Below are positions 1 to 7,136 of a stretch of DNA of 64,000 nt, piece by piece. A model generated the notes under the pieces. It made no database searches. It was given only the letters and a program-made list of their open reading frames with translations, and was not told the origin of the DNA. Positions within the stretch are counted from its first letter, which is position 1, and every line of letters starts with the position of its first letter. This stretch comes from JBKHAJ01 sp964641125. Its GTDB lineage: Bacteria > Spirochaetota > Spirochaetia > SPDA01 > CAZSGZ01. The DNA lies in NCBI GenBank assembly GCA_964641125.1, contig CAZXMO010000007.1:1-64000 (forward strand). The letters are read 5' to 3'. Made by a program: the position numbers and the translations under genes.

Positions 1-17
1 CCTGCAGCCGGGCCCGG

Positions 18-1436
18 TTAAAACTCCGCCGGGTTCTCCTCGATGTACTTTACCGCCGCGTCGATCATCCGGAGGTTCACGTCGGTCAGGTTCTTCTTCT
101 TGATGGACAGGGGGATAACCTGCTTGAGGGTGTCGATGTCCACCGTTTTCGAGAGAACAAGGTAAGCGGTGAGAATGACCACGTTGGCCGCGGCTAAGAG
201 CCCTGTGTCCTTGGCGATGTCGCTCGCGGGGATCCGGTAGACCCGAACGTCGTCCCGTTCGATTTTTCGGTCGACGATGGAGGAGTTCAAGAGGATCAGT
301 CCGTCGGCGCTGACCTTCTCCTCGAAGCTGTCCAAGGAGGGACCGTTCATGGCGATGAGCACATTCGGATAGTCCACCACCGGAGAGCCGATGGTCTCTT
401 TCGAAACGATCACGCTCGCGTTGGCGGTGCCGCCCCGCATCTCCGGCCCGTAGGAGGGGAGCCAGGTGGAGTTGAGCCCCTCCATGATGGCGCAATCCGC
501 GAGGAGGACCCCCGCCGACATAACACCCTGGCCGCCGAAACCGGCGATTTTGACCCGCTGCTCGGTTGTAAGGGTTTCCTTCTTCGTCGTCTGTAGATCT
601 TTTTCTACGACGAACATTTTTTTGAGCTCCTCGTCGTTCATAAAGGGGAGCCTGCTTCCGGGGGCCCGCTCTTCAGCCCCTAGATCGCGGAAGTTTCGGA
701 CCGGATAGACCGGTTCGAGGGTTTCCTTGATCCATTCCCTCGCGTCCAGGGCGGACATCTTCCAGTTGATCGGACAGGGGCTCAGCATCTCCACGAAGGA
801 GAACCCCTTCTTTTCGACCTGATACTCGAGGCCCTTCTTGACCGCCTTTCGGGCCTTCATGATCCGCTGGGGGTCGGCCAGGGAGACCCGCTCGATGTAG
901 ACCGGGCTCGCTAAAGCATCGATGAGCTCGGACATCCCGATGGGATTGCCGTCCCTCGACATCTCCCTGCCCAAGGGGGTGGTCAGGGTCTTCTGTCCGA
1001 TCAGGGTGGTCGGGGCCATCTGCCCCCCGGTCATTCCATAGATCGCGTTGTTTATGAAAAAGACCGTCATGTTCTCGCCCCGGTTGGCGGCATGAACGAT
1101 GGCCCCCATTCCGATACCCGCCAGATCGCCGTCGCCTTGGTAACTGACCACGATCGCGTCGTCCAAGCTCCGCCGAATGCCGGTGGCCACGGCGGGGGCC
1201 CTTCCGTGGGCGGCCTCTATGTTGCCCACGTCGAAGTAGTAGTAGGCGAAAACGCTGCACCCGACGGGAGAGACGAAAACAACCCGGTCCTGAATGCCTA
1301 GATCGGTGATGGTTTCGGCAATCAGCTTGTGAGCGTTCCCGTGCCCGCAGCCGGGACAGTAGTGGGTAGCGTGCTTGGCGGTACCCTTCCGCTCGTAGGT
1401 ATCGTAAAAAGCCTCTGGTTTCGCATGTTTTATCAT
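18..1436 (-). CDS. 2-oxoacid:ferredoxin oxidoreductase, fused beta-gamma subunit
   Basis: 472 residues. Residues 1-290 are the thiamine-diphosphate-binding beta subunit: CPGCGHG at 27-33, the GDGD of the TPP/Mg motif at 101-104 followed by the NN pair near 129-130. Residues 293-472 are a complete gamma subunit (GFGGQG at 299-304, then YGPEMRGGTANASVIVS). In most anaerobes these are two separate genes, so this is a fusion. With the alpha and ferredoxin subunits encoded just upstream it should convert a 2-oxoacid plus CoA to acyl-CoA, CO2 and reduced ferredoxin in the cytoplasm. Substrate (2-oxoglutarate or branched-chain oxoacid) cannot be settled from sequence alone. The ATG at 1436 is chosen because an AAGGA lies 8 nt before it and homology begins there; the longer reading frame to 1571 overlaps the alpha gene. 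Confidence 0.93.
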   Translation of the reverse strand: MIKHAKPEAFYDTYERKGTAKHATHYCPGCGHGNAHKLIAETITDLGIQDRVVFVSPVGCSVFAYYYFDVGNIEAAHGRAPAVATGIRRSLDDAIVVSYQGDGDLAGIGMGAIVHAANRGENMTVFFINNAIYGMTGGQMAPTTLIGQKTLTTPLGREMSRDGNPIGMSELIDALASPVYIERVSLADPQRIMKARKAVKKGLEYQVEKKGFSFVEMLSPCPINWKMSALDAREWIKETLEPVYPVRNFRDLGAEERAPGSRLPFMNDEELKKMFVVEKDLQTTKKETLTTEQRVKIAGFGGQGVMSAGVLLADCAIMEGLNSTWLPSYGPEMRGGTANASVIVSKETIGSPVVDYPNVLIAMNGPSLDSFEEKVSADGLILLNSSIVDRKIERDDVRVYRIPASDIAKDTGLLAAANVVILTAYLVLSKTVDIDTLKQVIPLSIKKKNLTDVNLRMIDAAVKYIEENPAEF

Positions 1437-1461
1437 AGGTCTATCCTTGTACCGGTCTTCA

Positions 1462-2505
1462 TTATCGATCTTTCTTGATCCGCTCGACGATCTCTTCGGT
1501 GGAGGGGACGAGTCCACCGAGCCAGTTGTACCGAAGCACCTCCCGCCTGCACGAAACCCCGAGCTCCACATCCTCGGCCATCTGTCCGTTGCTAAGCTCG
1601 ACTACGGCTATCTTTTTAACCTGTTCGGCAAGCTCGGCGAGCCGCTTCTTGGGAAAGGGATAGAGGGTCTTGGGACGGAGAAGCCCCGCCTTGATCCCCT
1701 CCTCCCGGAGGTCCTGCACCGCGGTATAGGAGATTCGGGCGCTGATCCCGAAGGCGACGAGTAAGATCTCGGCGTCCTCGGTCTCGAACTCCTCGTAGTC
1801 GATGATCTCCCGCTCGATCCGCTCGTACTTTTCCTGGAGCTTCCAGTTGTGGTCGCTCAAGAGCTCGGTGTTCATGAGGATCGAGGTGACCAGGTTCTCC
1901 CGGCTCTCGGAGTCGGCATAGAGGGCCCAGTCCTTCCGCTCGCCGTGTTTGACCTCGGCGGGAAGGCCCACCGGTTCCATCATCTGTCCGATGTAGGCGT
2001 CGGAGAGGATGATTACCGCCATCCGGTATTTATCGGCCAGTTCGAAGGCGTTGTAGGAGAAGTCGCACAGCTCTTGGGCGGAGTTGGGGGCCAAGACGAT
2101 GTTCCGGTAGTTTCCGTGTCCGCCTCCCTTGACCACCGCGTTGTAGTCGCTCTGCTCGGGCCAGATGTTGCCCAAACCCGGACCGGCCCGCTGCACGTCG
2201 ACGATGACGCAGGGGAGCTCGGCCCCGGCGATGTAGGAGATCCCCTCGGCCATCAGCGAGAGTCCCGGACCGGAAGTGGCGGTCATCACCCGGGCTCCCG
2301 CCGCGGCGGCGCCGTAGAGCATGTTGACCGCGTTGACCTCGTCCTCGGCCTGCATAAAGAACCTGCCGCTCCGGGTAAAGTAGAGAGCGGCGGCGTGGGC
2401 TATTTCGCTTGCCGGTGTTATGGGATACCCGAAGAAGTGGGTGGCTCCGCCTAGGAGCGCTCCGTGGACGACCGCTTCGTTTCCTTTGGTAAGCTGTTTG
2501 GTCAT
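1462..2505 (-). CDS. 2-oxoacid:ferredoxin oxidoreductase, alpha subunit
   Basis: 347 residues, typical of the alpha (pyrimidine-binding) subunit of the Kor/Vor family. The YPITPASE motif at 27-34, the QAEDE segment and the TSGPGLSLM segment are family hallmarks. It forms the active-site half that receives the 2-oxoacid, together with the beta part of the fused subunit 25 nt downstream. Its ATG (2505) overlaps the TGA of the ferredoxin gene in an ATGA arrangement, and GGGAGAGAAG precedes it, so translation is probably coupled. The order ferredoxin-alpha-beta-gamma matches vorDABC/korDABC operons. Confidence 0.94.
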   Translation of the reverse strand: MTKQLTKGNEAVVHGALLGGATHFFGYPITPASEIAHAAALYFTRSGRFFMQAEDEVNAVNMLYGAAAAGARVMTATSGPGLSLMAEGISYIAGAELPCVIVDVQRAGPGLGNIWPEQSDYNAVVKGGGHGNYRNIVLAPNSAQELCDFSYNAFELADKYRMAVIILSDAYIGQMMEPVGLPAEVKHGERKDWALYADSESRENLVTSILMNTELLSDHNWKLQEKYERIEREIIDYEEFETEDAEILLVAFGISARISYTAVQDLREEGIKAGLLRPKTLYPFPKKRLAELAEQVKKIAVVELSNGQMAEDVELGVSCRREVLRYNWLGGLVPSTEEIVERIKKDR

Positions 2506-2750
2506 TTCTTCTCTCCCTCTTCTTCGTCCGTCTCTTCGTCTTTGCATACGGTAATCGCGCCCGGTTCGGGACAGACGTAGTAGCAGAACCCGCAGGCTAT
2601 GCACCGGGGGTTCTCATAGACCGCATGTTGATATCCGAGCTCGTTGATCTTCGATCCTATGGCAATGCAGTCTTTCGGGCAGGCCTCGACGCAGAGGCGG
2701 CAGCCCTTGCATTCCTTGCTGTTGATGATGATGTAGTTCTTTTTCGCCAT
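2502..2750 (-). CDS. 2-oxoacid:ferredoxin oxidoreductase, delta (2[4Fe-4S] ferredoxin) subunit
   Basis: 82 residues with two CxxCxxCxxxC motifs (Cys 14, 17, 20, 24 and Cys 50, 53, 56, 60), the classic 2[4Fe-4S] ferredoxin fold. The C-terminal tail is very acidic (DEETDEEEGE). It carries electrons from the TPP site to free ferredoxin. It lies 2 nt after the upstream Cys-rich gene and overlaps the alpha gene by 4 nt. The upstream AGGGG is 8 nt from the ATG. Confidence 0.94.
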   Translation of the reverse strand: MAKKNYIIINSKECKGCRLCVEACPKDCIAIGSKINELGYQHAVYENPRCIACGFCYYVCPEPGAITVCKDEETDEEEGEKK

Positions 2751-2752
2751 TT

Positions 2753-3289
2753 TTAAATCCCCTTGAAGATGTCGTCGGTGCCGGCCCCAAAGTAGTTGAT
2801 GTCACTCACCGACTCGGTAACCTTCTCAGGCAGATTGCGAATATCGATCTTGTGTCCGGGACACCCCAGCCGGGAACAGACTAAGATCCGGTTGTCCTTT
2901 CCCGGTAAGGTCAGGACGATGTGGCTCTCGGTCTTGCATTCTTTCTGGTCGCATTTATCTTCGGTCATGAGACTGATACCGCAGGTGGGGCAAAATGCCT
3001 CCACGTAATGGGTGCCCTCCCCGAGACGGGGCATAAAATTGTAGAGTTTGGCGTGGCTTCCCCAGTACGAATCGATATAAAAGCTCCCATTCTGGCCTTC
3101 GAGCCGAACGTCTATCTTGATTGTGGGCTCTTCGTGTATCCGGACAGATTCAACCATGAGGCTGTGCCCCTTCGGACAGGACACCTCTTCTACGACGAGG
3201 AAATCCTTTCCGTGTTTATGGATGAACTTGATCCCTTCGGGAAGGGTTTTTATAAATTCATCCGGTATCTGTGTATGATTGAGTTCCAT
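2753..3289 (-). CDS. Cys-rich protein of unknown function leading the oxidoreductase operon
   Basis: 178 residues, not recognised. It has seven cysteines arranged as metal-site-like pairs: Cys38, CPTC (100-103), CDQKEC (113-118) and CSRLGC (138-143), with His nearby (CPKGH, CPGH). This suggests one or two zinc or iron sites (inference). There is no signal peptide or membrane segment. The ATG at 3289 is preceded by GGAGAA at good spacing; the frame continues to 3325 but lacks support. It is the first gene of the transcription unit and is separated from the ferredoxin subunit by only 2 nt, so a role in assembly, regulation or substrate channelling of the oxidoreductase is plausible but unproven. 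Confidence 0.8.
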   Translation of the reverse strand: MELNHTQIPDEFIKTLPEGIKFIHKHGKDFLVVEEVSCPKGHSLMVESVRIHEEPTIKIDVRLEGQNGSFYIDSYWGSHAKLYNFMPRLGEGTHYVEAFCPTCGISLMTEDKCDQKECKTESHIVLTLPGKDNRILVCSRLGCPGHKIDIRNLPEKVTESVSDINYFGAGTDDIFKGI

Positions 3290-3306
3290 GGCAGGTTCTC
3301 CTTTTT

Positions 3307-3323
3307 GAAATGAATACCATTTC
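3307..3323. promoter_or_regulatory. Inverted repeat GAAATG-N5-CATTTC in a divergent intergenic region
   Basis: A perfect 6-bp inverted repeat with a 5-nt spacer lies between the divergent Cys-rich gene (start 3289) and the WD40 gene (start 3448). It sits about 18 nt from the start codon of the minus-strand gene and near a TTGAAA on the plus strand. It could be an operator; no regulator is encoded next to it. Confidence 0.3.
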
Positions 3324-3447
3324 ACTCATACTATCTTTACAAGAAAGACATGTCAAACAGCTCAAAGTTGCGTCGGTAAGCCGGTTATCGGCGGCGGGCC
3401 TGTTATTCGGCCGGCAAATGGGATACAATGGCCCGACGGAGATGCGT

Positions 3448-4211
3448 ATGAAAAGAAGGTATTACCCGTATCTGTGGGGTCTGATGTGGACCGTACTCTT
3501 TCTAGGATTCCCGGCGGCGGTTCGTGCCCAATCCGGGCATACCGGGCCGGTGAACGACGTGGCGTGGAGTCCTTCCGGGGAGATGTTCGCCACGGCGGGA
3601 AGCGATTATCTGGTCCGTCTCTGGGACGCCGATACCGGTGAATTGATCGAAGAGTTTCAGGCCCATCGAGGCGAGATATGGCATCTCCGATTCACCTCCG
3701 ATGGAACACGATTCGCTACCGCCGGAACGGAGGGGAGGATCAAGATATGGAACTTCGACGACGGGTCCCTCCTCGGTGAGATCACCGGAATCGAGGAAAC
3801 CNNNNNNNNNNNNNNNNNNNNNNNNNNNNNNNNNNNNNNNNNNNNNNNNNNNNNNNNNNNNNNNNNNNNNNNNNNNNNNNNNNNNNNNNNNNNNNNNNNN
3901 NATGGAACTTCGACGACGGGTCCCTCCTCGGTGAGATCACCGGAATCGAGGAAACCCTTTGGTCTCTCGATTTCGATCCGTCCGGGGAATATCTGATACG
4001 CCTCTTCGACGCGGAAACAGGAGAACCTTACGCGGTCCTGGACGGACATACCGATTACGGGCGTACTCTCATCTCCGGATCGGATGACGGAACGCTTAGA
4101 GTGTGGGACTTGGACACCTATACTCTTCGCCGGATAATTGAGGGACACGAGGGATACGTCCATTCGGTGGAGCCTTCCACGGATAGGATCATCTCGGGAG
4201 GAGAAAGGTAA
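3448..4211 (+). CDS. Exported WD40-repeat protein, interrupted by a scaffold gap
   Basis: The start at 3448 (GGAG 6-7 nt before) gives an N-terminal signal peptide ending near AVRAQ, followed by WD40 blades (VRLWDADTGE, IKIWNFDDGS, LRVWDLDTYT). The frame breaks at the 100-N gap (3802-3901). The 55 bases before the gap are repeated after it; deleting the Ns and one copy (155 nt) restores a single frame to the TAA at 4209-4211, giving about 202 residues. Two blades look shortened: GEYL runs straight into IRLFD, and GHTDY straight into GRTLIS, each lacking roughly 9-10 residues, and the protein ends mid-blade. It may be a decaying gene. It is followed 7 nt later by the pyridoxal kinase gene. Confidence 0.7.
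3747..3956. repeat. 55-bp direct repeat flanking the first N gap
   Basis: Positions 3747-3801 and 3902-3956 are identical over 55 bp and each copy abuts the run of Ns. This is the signature of two contigs that share a terminal k-mer and were joined with padding rather than a biological duplication. Confidence 0.95.
3802..3901. other. Assembly gap (100 N)
   Basis: Exactly 100 Ns. Because the flanks overlap by 55 bp and merging them repairs the WD40 frame, the true gap is probably zero or negative in length. Confidence 0.99.
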
Positions 4212-4218
4212 AAGTCTC

Positions 4219-5091
4219 ATGAAGAATCCAGTTCCCCGGGTCGCCGCCGTTCACGGCTTGGCCGGATACGGCAGGGCTTCCCTCTCCGTAGTAATACCGG
4301 TCATCTCTACCATGGGATTTCAAGTCTGTCCCCTCCCCACCGGGATCTTGAGCACCCATGGGGCCTTCGAAGGATACCGTTTCGTGGACATGACCGATTC
4401 CCTCCCCGGCTTCATCGATCATTGGAAGGAGCTCCGCCTCGAATTCGACGCGGTCTACAGCGGTTTTTTGGGCTCTCCCGAGCAGATAGAGGTGGTCTCC
4501 CGCTTTATCGAGGAGTTCCGCAGGCCGGACCAGCTGGTGGTCATCGATCCGGTTATGGGTGACAACGGCCGATCCTACGGGCTGGTGGCGGATGAGCTCA
4601 TCGCCGGGATGCGGGACTACTATCGCTTGGCCGACGTCATCACCCCGAACCTGACCGAGGCGGCTTTCCTCTTGGGTCGTGAGTATCGGGACCATATTAC
4701 ACAGGGCGATATCAAAAAATGGGTCCTCGAGCTCGCCGAGGCGGGCCCCCGAATGGTCATAGTAACCTCAGTGCCCTTGGAAGGAGTCAAGGCACCCACC
4801 GCGGTTGTCGCCTACGACAGGCTCGACGGAAGATTCTGGCGTGTCAACTGCTCCTATATCCCCGCCTACTACCCGGGAACCGGGGATATCTTTACCTCCG
4901 TCGTCACCGGGAGCATCCTCGGCGGTGACAGTCTTCCCATCGCCCTGGAAAGGGCGGTTCAGTTCGTATCCACCGCCATTCGGGCGAGCTTCGGATACAA
5001 CCGGCCGAGCAGGGAAGGGGTCCTCCTCGAAAGGGTGCTGGATAATCTCCGCGCGCCGATAACCGCCGGCAGCTACGAGATTCTCGAATAG
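4219..5091 (+). CDS. Pyridoxal/pyridoxamine kinase (PdxK/PdxY family)
   Basis: 290 residues of the ribokinase-like vitamin B6 kinase family, which phosphorylates pyridoxal, pyridoxamine or pyridoxine at O5' with ATP. Diagnostic segments are AVHGLAGYGRASLSVVIP at the N-terminus, VIDPVMGDNG, VITPNLTEA, VIVTSVP and YPGTGDIF, which carries the catalytic Asp and anion hole. The ATG at 4219 is preceded by an AAAGG about 10 nt away; the longer frame from 4138 lies inside the WD40 gene. It supplies PLP used by several enzymes in the window (threonine aldolase, threonine synthase, the fold-type II enzyme). Confidence 0.9.
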   Translation: MKNPVPRVAAVHGLAGYGRASLSVVIPVISTMGFQVCPLPTGILSTHGAFEGYRFVDMTDSLPGFIDHWKELRLEFDAVYSGFLGSPEQIEVVSRFIEEFRRPDQLVVIDPVMGDNGRSYGLVADELIAGMRDYYRLADVITPNLTEAAFLLGREYRDHITQGDIKKWVLELAEAGPRMVIVTSVPLEGVKAPTAVVAYDRLDGRFWRVNCSYIPAYYPGTGDIFTSVVTGSILGGDSLPIALERAVQFVSTAIRASFGYNRPSREGVLLERVLDNLRAPITAGSYEILE

Positions 5092-5100
5092 ATCACTTTC

Positions 5101-5129
5101 TTGACACTGAGGTGTCCGAAGGCTACTAT
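5101..5129 (+). promoter_or_regulatory. Sigma-70-type promoter with overlapping GACAC-N4-GTGTC palindrome
   Basis: TTGACA (5101-5106), a 17-nt spacer and TACTAT (5124-5129). The predicted start, about 5136, is only about 3 nt before the ATG at 5139, so the mRNA may be leaderless. GACACTGAGGTGTC (5103-5116) is a perfect 5-bp inverted repeat over the -35 box, a likely operator position. Confidence 0.55.
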
Positions 5130-5138
5130 TCCTAGGCT

Positions 5139-7136
5139 ATGTCCAACCCCCGCTTCACCATGAAGCTCATCCAATATTACGCGGCCAAGAAGAAAGACTC
5201 CGTAATCCCCTTGCCGTCTTTTCTGACCTTCGTCAAGCAGTACGCGGATAAGTATCGGAAAAAGCAGCCCGATCTCGAGCTCTACATTACCAATACTCAG
5301 GCGGTCCTCAACTCCGACTTAGAAGAGCTCGCCTCGGTGGGAAAGATATCCCTGGAGTACGAGGACGTCGATATCGTCATCATTCATTATCCCCTCTACT
5401 ACATCGAACTGATAGAGAAGGAGTACCGGGACATCGAAGAAAGCGCGGAAAAACCCTTCCCGGGAAGCGAGGGGTTCGCAATTACCATCCCCGATTCACT
5501 TCTGACGAGGATCAATGTCAAGGCGGATTTCGTCGATTGGCTCGGCAGGGAGGACCGCCCTGAGAATTTGCTCCTCTGTCTCGATTATCCCGAAGACTTC
5601 AAACACATGTACATCACCTCCCGTCTTTTCTATGAGTCTCTGCTGAAGATCTCCATCGAGAAGATCCGGGTGTACCTCAGGGACCAGAGGAATATGAAGT
5701 ACGTCTTCAACAAGATGTCCGGCATCTTCGGTAAGAGGGAGGTGTTTCTCCAGGACTTCCTCGAGGAGCTCGTCCGCAATCCCGCCAAGGCGGCTGAGGC
5801 GGTGATGAATCCCACCGAGTTCTCTTTCCGGAGCTGGACGACCCTTGCCAACTTGATCTTCCAGGAGTTCAAACCCAAGACCAGCAAGCTCGCCATAGAG
5901 GTCAGCATCTGCCAGGCCGCATATATAATCGGATACTACAATGTCTACTACAAGGGGCTCGCGCGGAAGGAGCAGGAGGTCAAGGACGCCCTCAAGCAGC
6001 TCGATTTCGCCGTCCGAAAGCCTCCCCATGTTTTTACATTGAGCGAGATCTACGAGTTTACCGATTCGAAGGGGGTCCTCTTACGGAAAAAGTTCGGCAG
6101 GGAAAAGCTCAACGAGTATCTGGAAAAGAAGACCCGGACCGAGGATGAGGATAGTTTTCCGGAGATATTTCGTATCCACACCGACGACGGAAAGGAGTAT
6201 TACATTCCCCGTGAGCATATCCTCACGACCTTGACCGGCAGGGTCGATGAAGTCGGAACCGAGTTCGCCCGGACCGTAATCGAGGAGTGGATGGGGGTCT
6301 TGAAGAAGTTCAAGAAGAGTCCGGAGATGAAGCAGGACGATGCTTTCGTCTCGATGGTGGAAAGGCGGTTCAAAGAGCGGGATCCGCTGGCGGTGAAGCT
6401 TCTCTCCTACGAACTTCTCTACCTGCTGAGCCGTGAGGTGGATGTCAACTCCGATCTCCGCAGGGAGATCGAAGGGTATCTCGATACCGAGAAAAAGGCG
6501 GTGAAGAGAGCGGCCGAGATCATGAGGCTCGACCGGAGAACCCTCTTGGACGAGGCCAAGTCGAGGATTCCCGTAACCTATACAACCCCGATACTCAGAG
6601 GTCTTTTTCGCATTCTCCTCCGCCTTGCCGGGGGGCGCAAGAAGAAGTCCTTGCCGGAGGCGAAGAACACAAAGGGGGGAAGCTCAGTCAAGGTGATGGG
6701 TTCCGGTACCGGCTCATCCCGGCCGTCTCATAAGAAGGCCATCGCCTCGATCTCCGAGACCGGAAAGGGGTCCGGAAAGACGGAGACTTCAAAATCCAAT
6801 CTGACCGCCTTCCGGAAGCAGGTCAAGCAGCTGGAGGATCACTTTTTGGGGGACGCCGCCTCGGTGGACCGGTCGCTGGAGAGCCTGATCGACAACTGGA
6901 ATCACTTGATCGACGAGAGAGCCCGCCGGCACTTGGTGGAGGACGTCAACTCGGCCATCAATGACTATCTGCGCAGGTTCAAAGGCCAGCTTATCGCCAA
7001 TCCCCCCGGTGTCGACGACGTCCAGAAGATGGCCATTCACCTCTCTCAGCAGCCGATATTCCGGGACATCAGCCGGAAGGATCCCTTCTGGCGGTACATC
7101 GAGCTCTACATCGTGCAGACCCTTCTCAAGACTTAG
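5139..7136 (+). CDS. Large cytoplasmic protein of unknown function (665 residues)
   Basis: Not recognised. There is no signal peptide and no convincing membrane segment. Residues 1-480 are rich in charged, probably helical segments. Residues about 505-560 form a basic Ser/Gly/Lys-rich linker, and a C-terminal helical domain follows (about 565-665). It resembles conserved but uncharacterised proteins that I associate with spirochaetes, but I cannot assign a family. The gene has its own promoter, lacks a clear Shine-Dalgarno sequence, and converges on the acyl-CoA dehydratase activase gene with an 11-bp overlap. Confidence 0.75.
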   Translation: MSNPRFTMKLIQYYAAKKKDSVIPLPSFLTFVKQYADKYRKKQPDLELYITNTQAVLNSDLEELASVGKISLEYEDVDIVIIHYPLYYIELIEKEYRDIEESAEKPFPGSEGFAITIPDSLLTRINVKADFVDWLGREDRPENLLLCLDYPEDFKHMYITSRLFYESLLKISIEKIRVYLRDQRNMKYVFNKMSGIFGKREVFLQDFLEELVRNPAKAAEAVMNPTEFSFRSWTTLANLIFQEFKPKTSKLAIEVSICQAAYIIGYYNVYYKGLARKEQEVKDALKQLDFAVRKPPHVFTLSEIYEFTDSKGVLLRKKFGREKLNEYLEKKTRTEDEDSFPEIFRIHTDDGKEYYIPREHILTTLTGRVDEVGTEFARTVIEEWMGVLKKFKKSPEMKQDDAFVSMVERRFKERDPLAVKLLSYELLYLLSREVDVNSDLRREIEGYLDTEKKAVKRAAEIMRLDRRTLLDEAKSRIPVTYTTPILRGLFRILLRLAGGRKKKSLPEAKNTKGGSSVKVMGSGTGSSRPSHKKAIASISETGKGSGKTETSKSNLTAFRKQVKQLEDHFLGDAASVDRSLESLIDNWNHLIDERARRHLVEDVNSAINDYLRRFKGQLIANPPGVDDVQKMAIHLSQQPIFRDISRKDPFWRYIELYIVQTLLKT

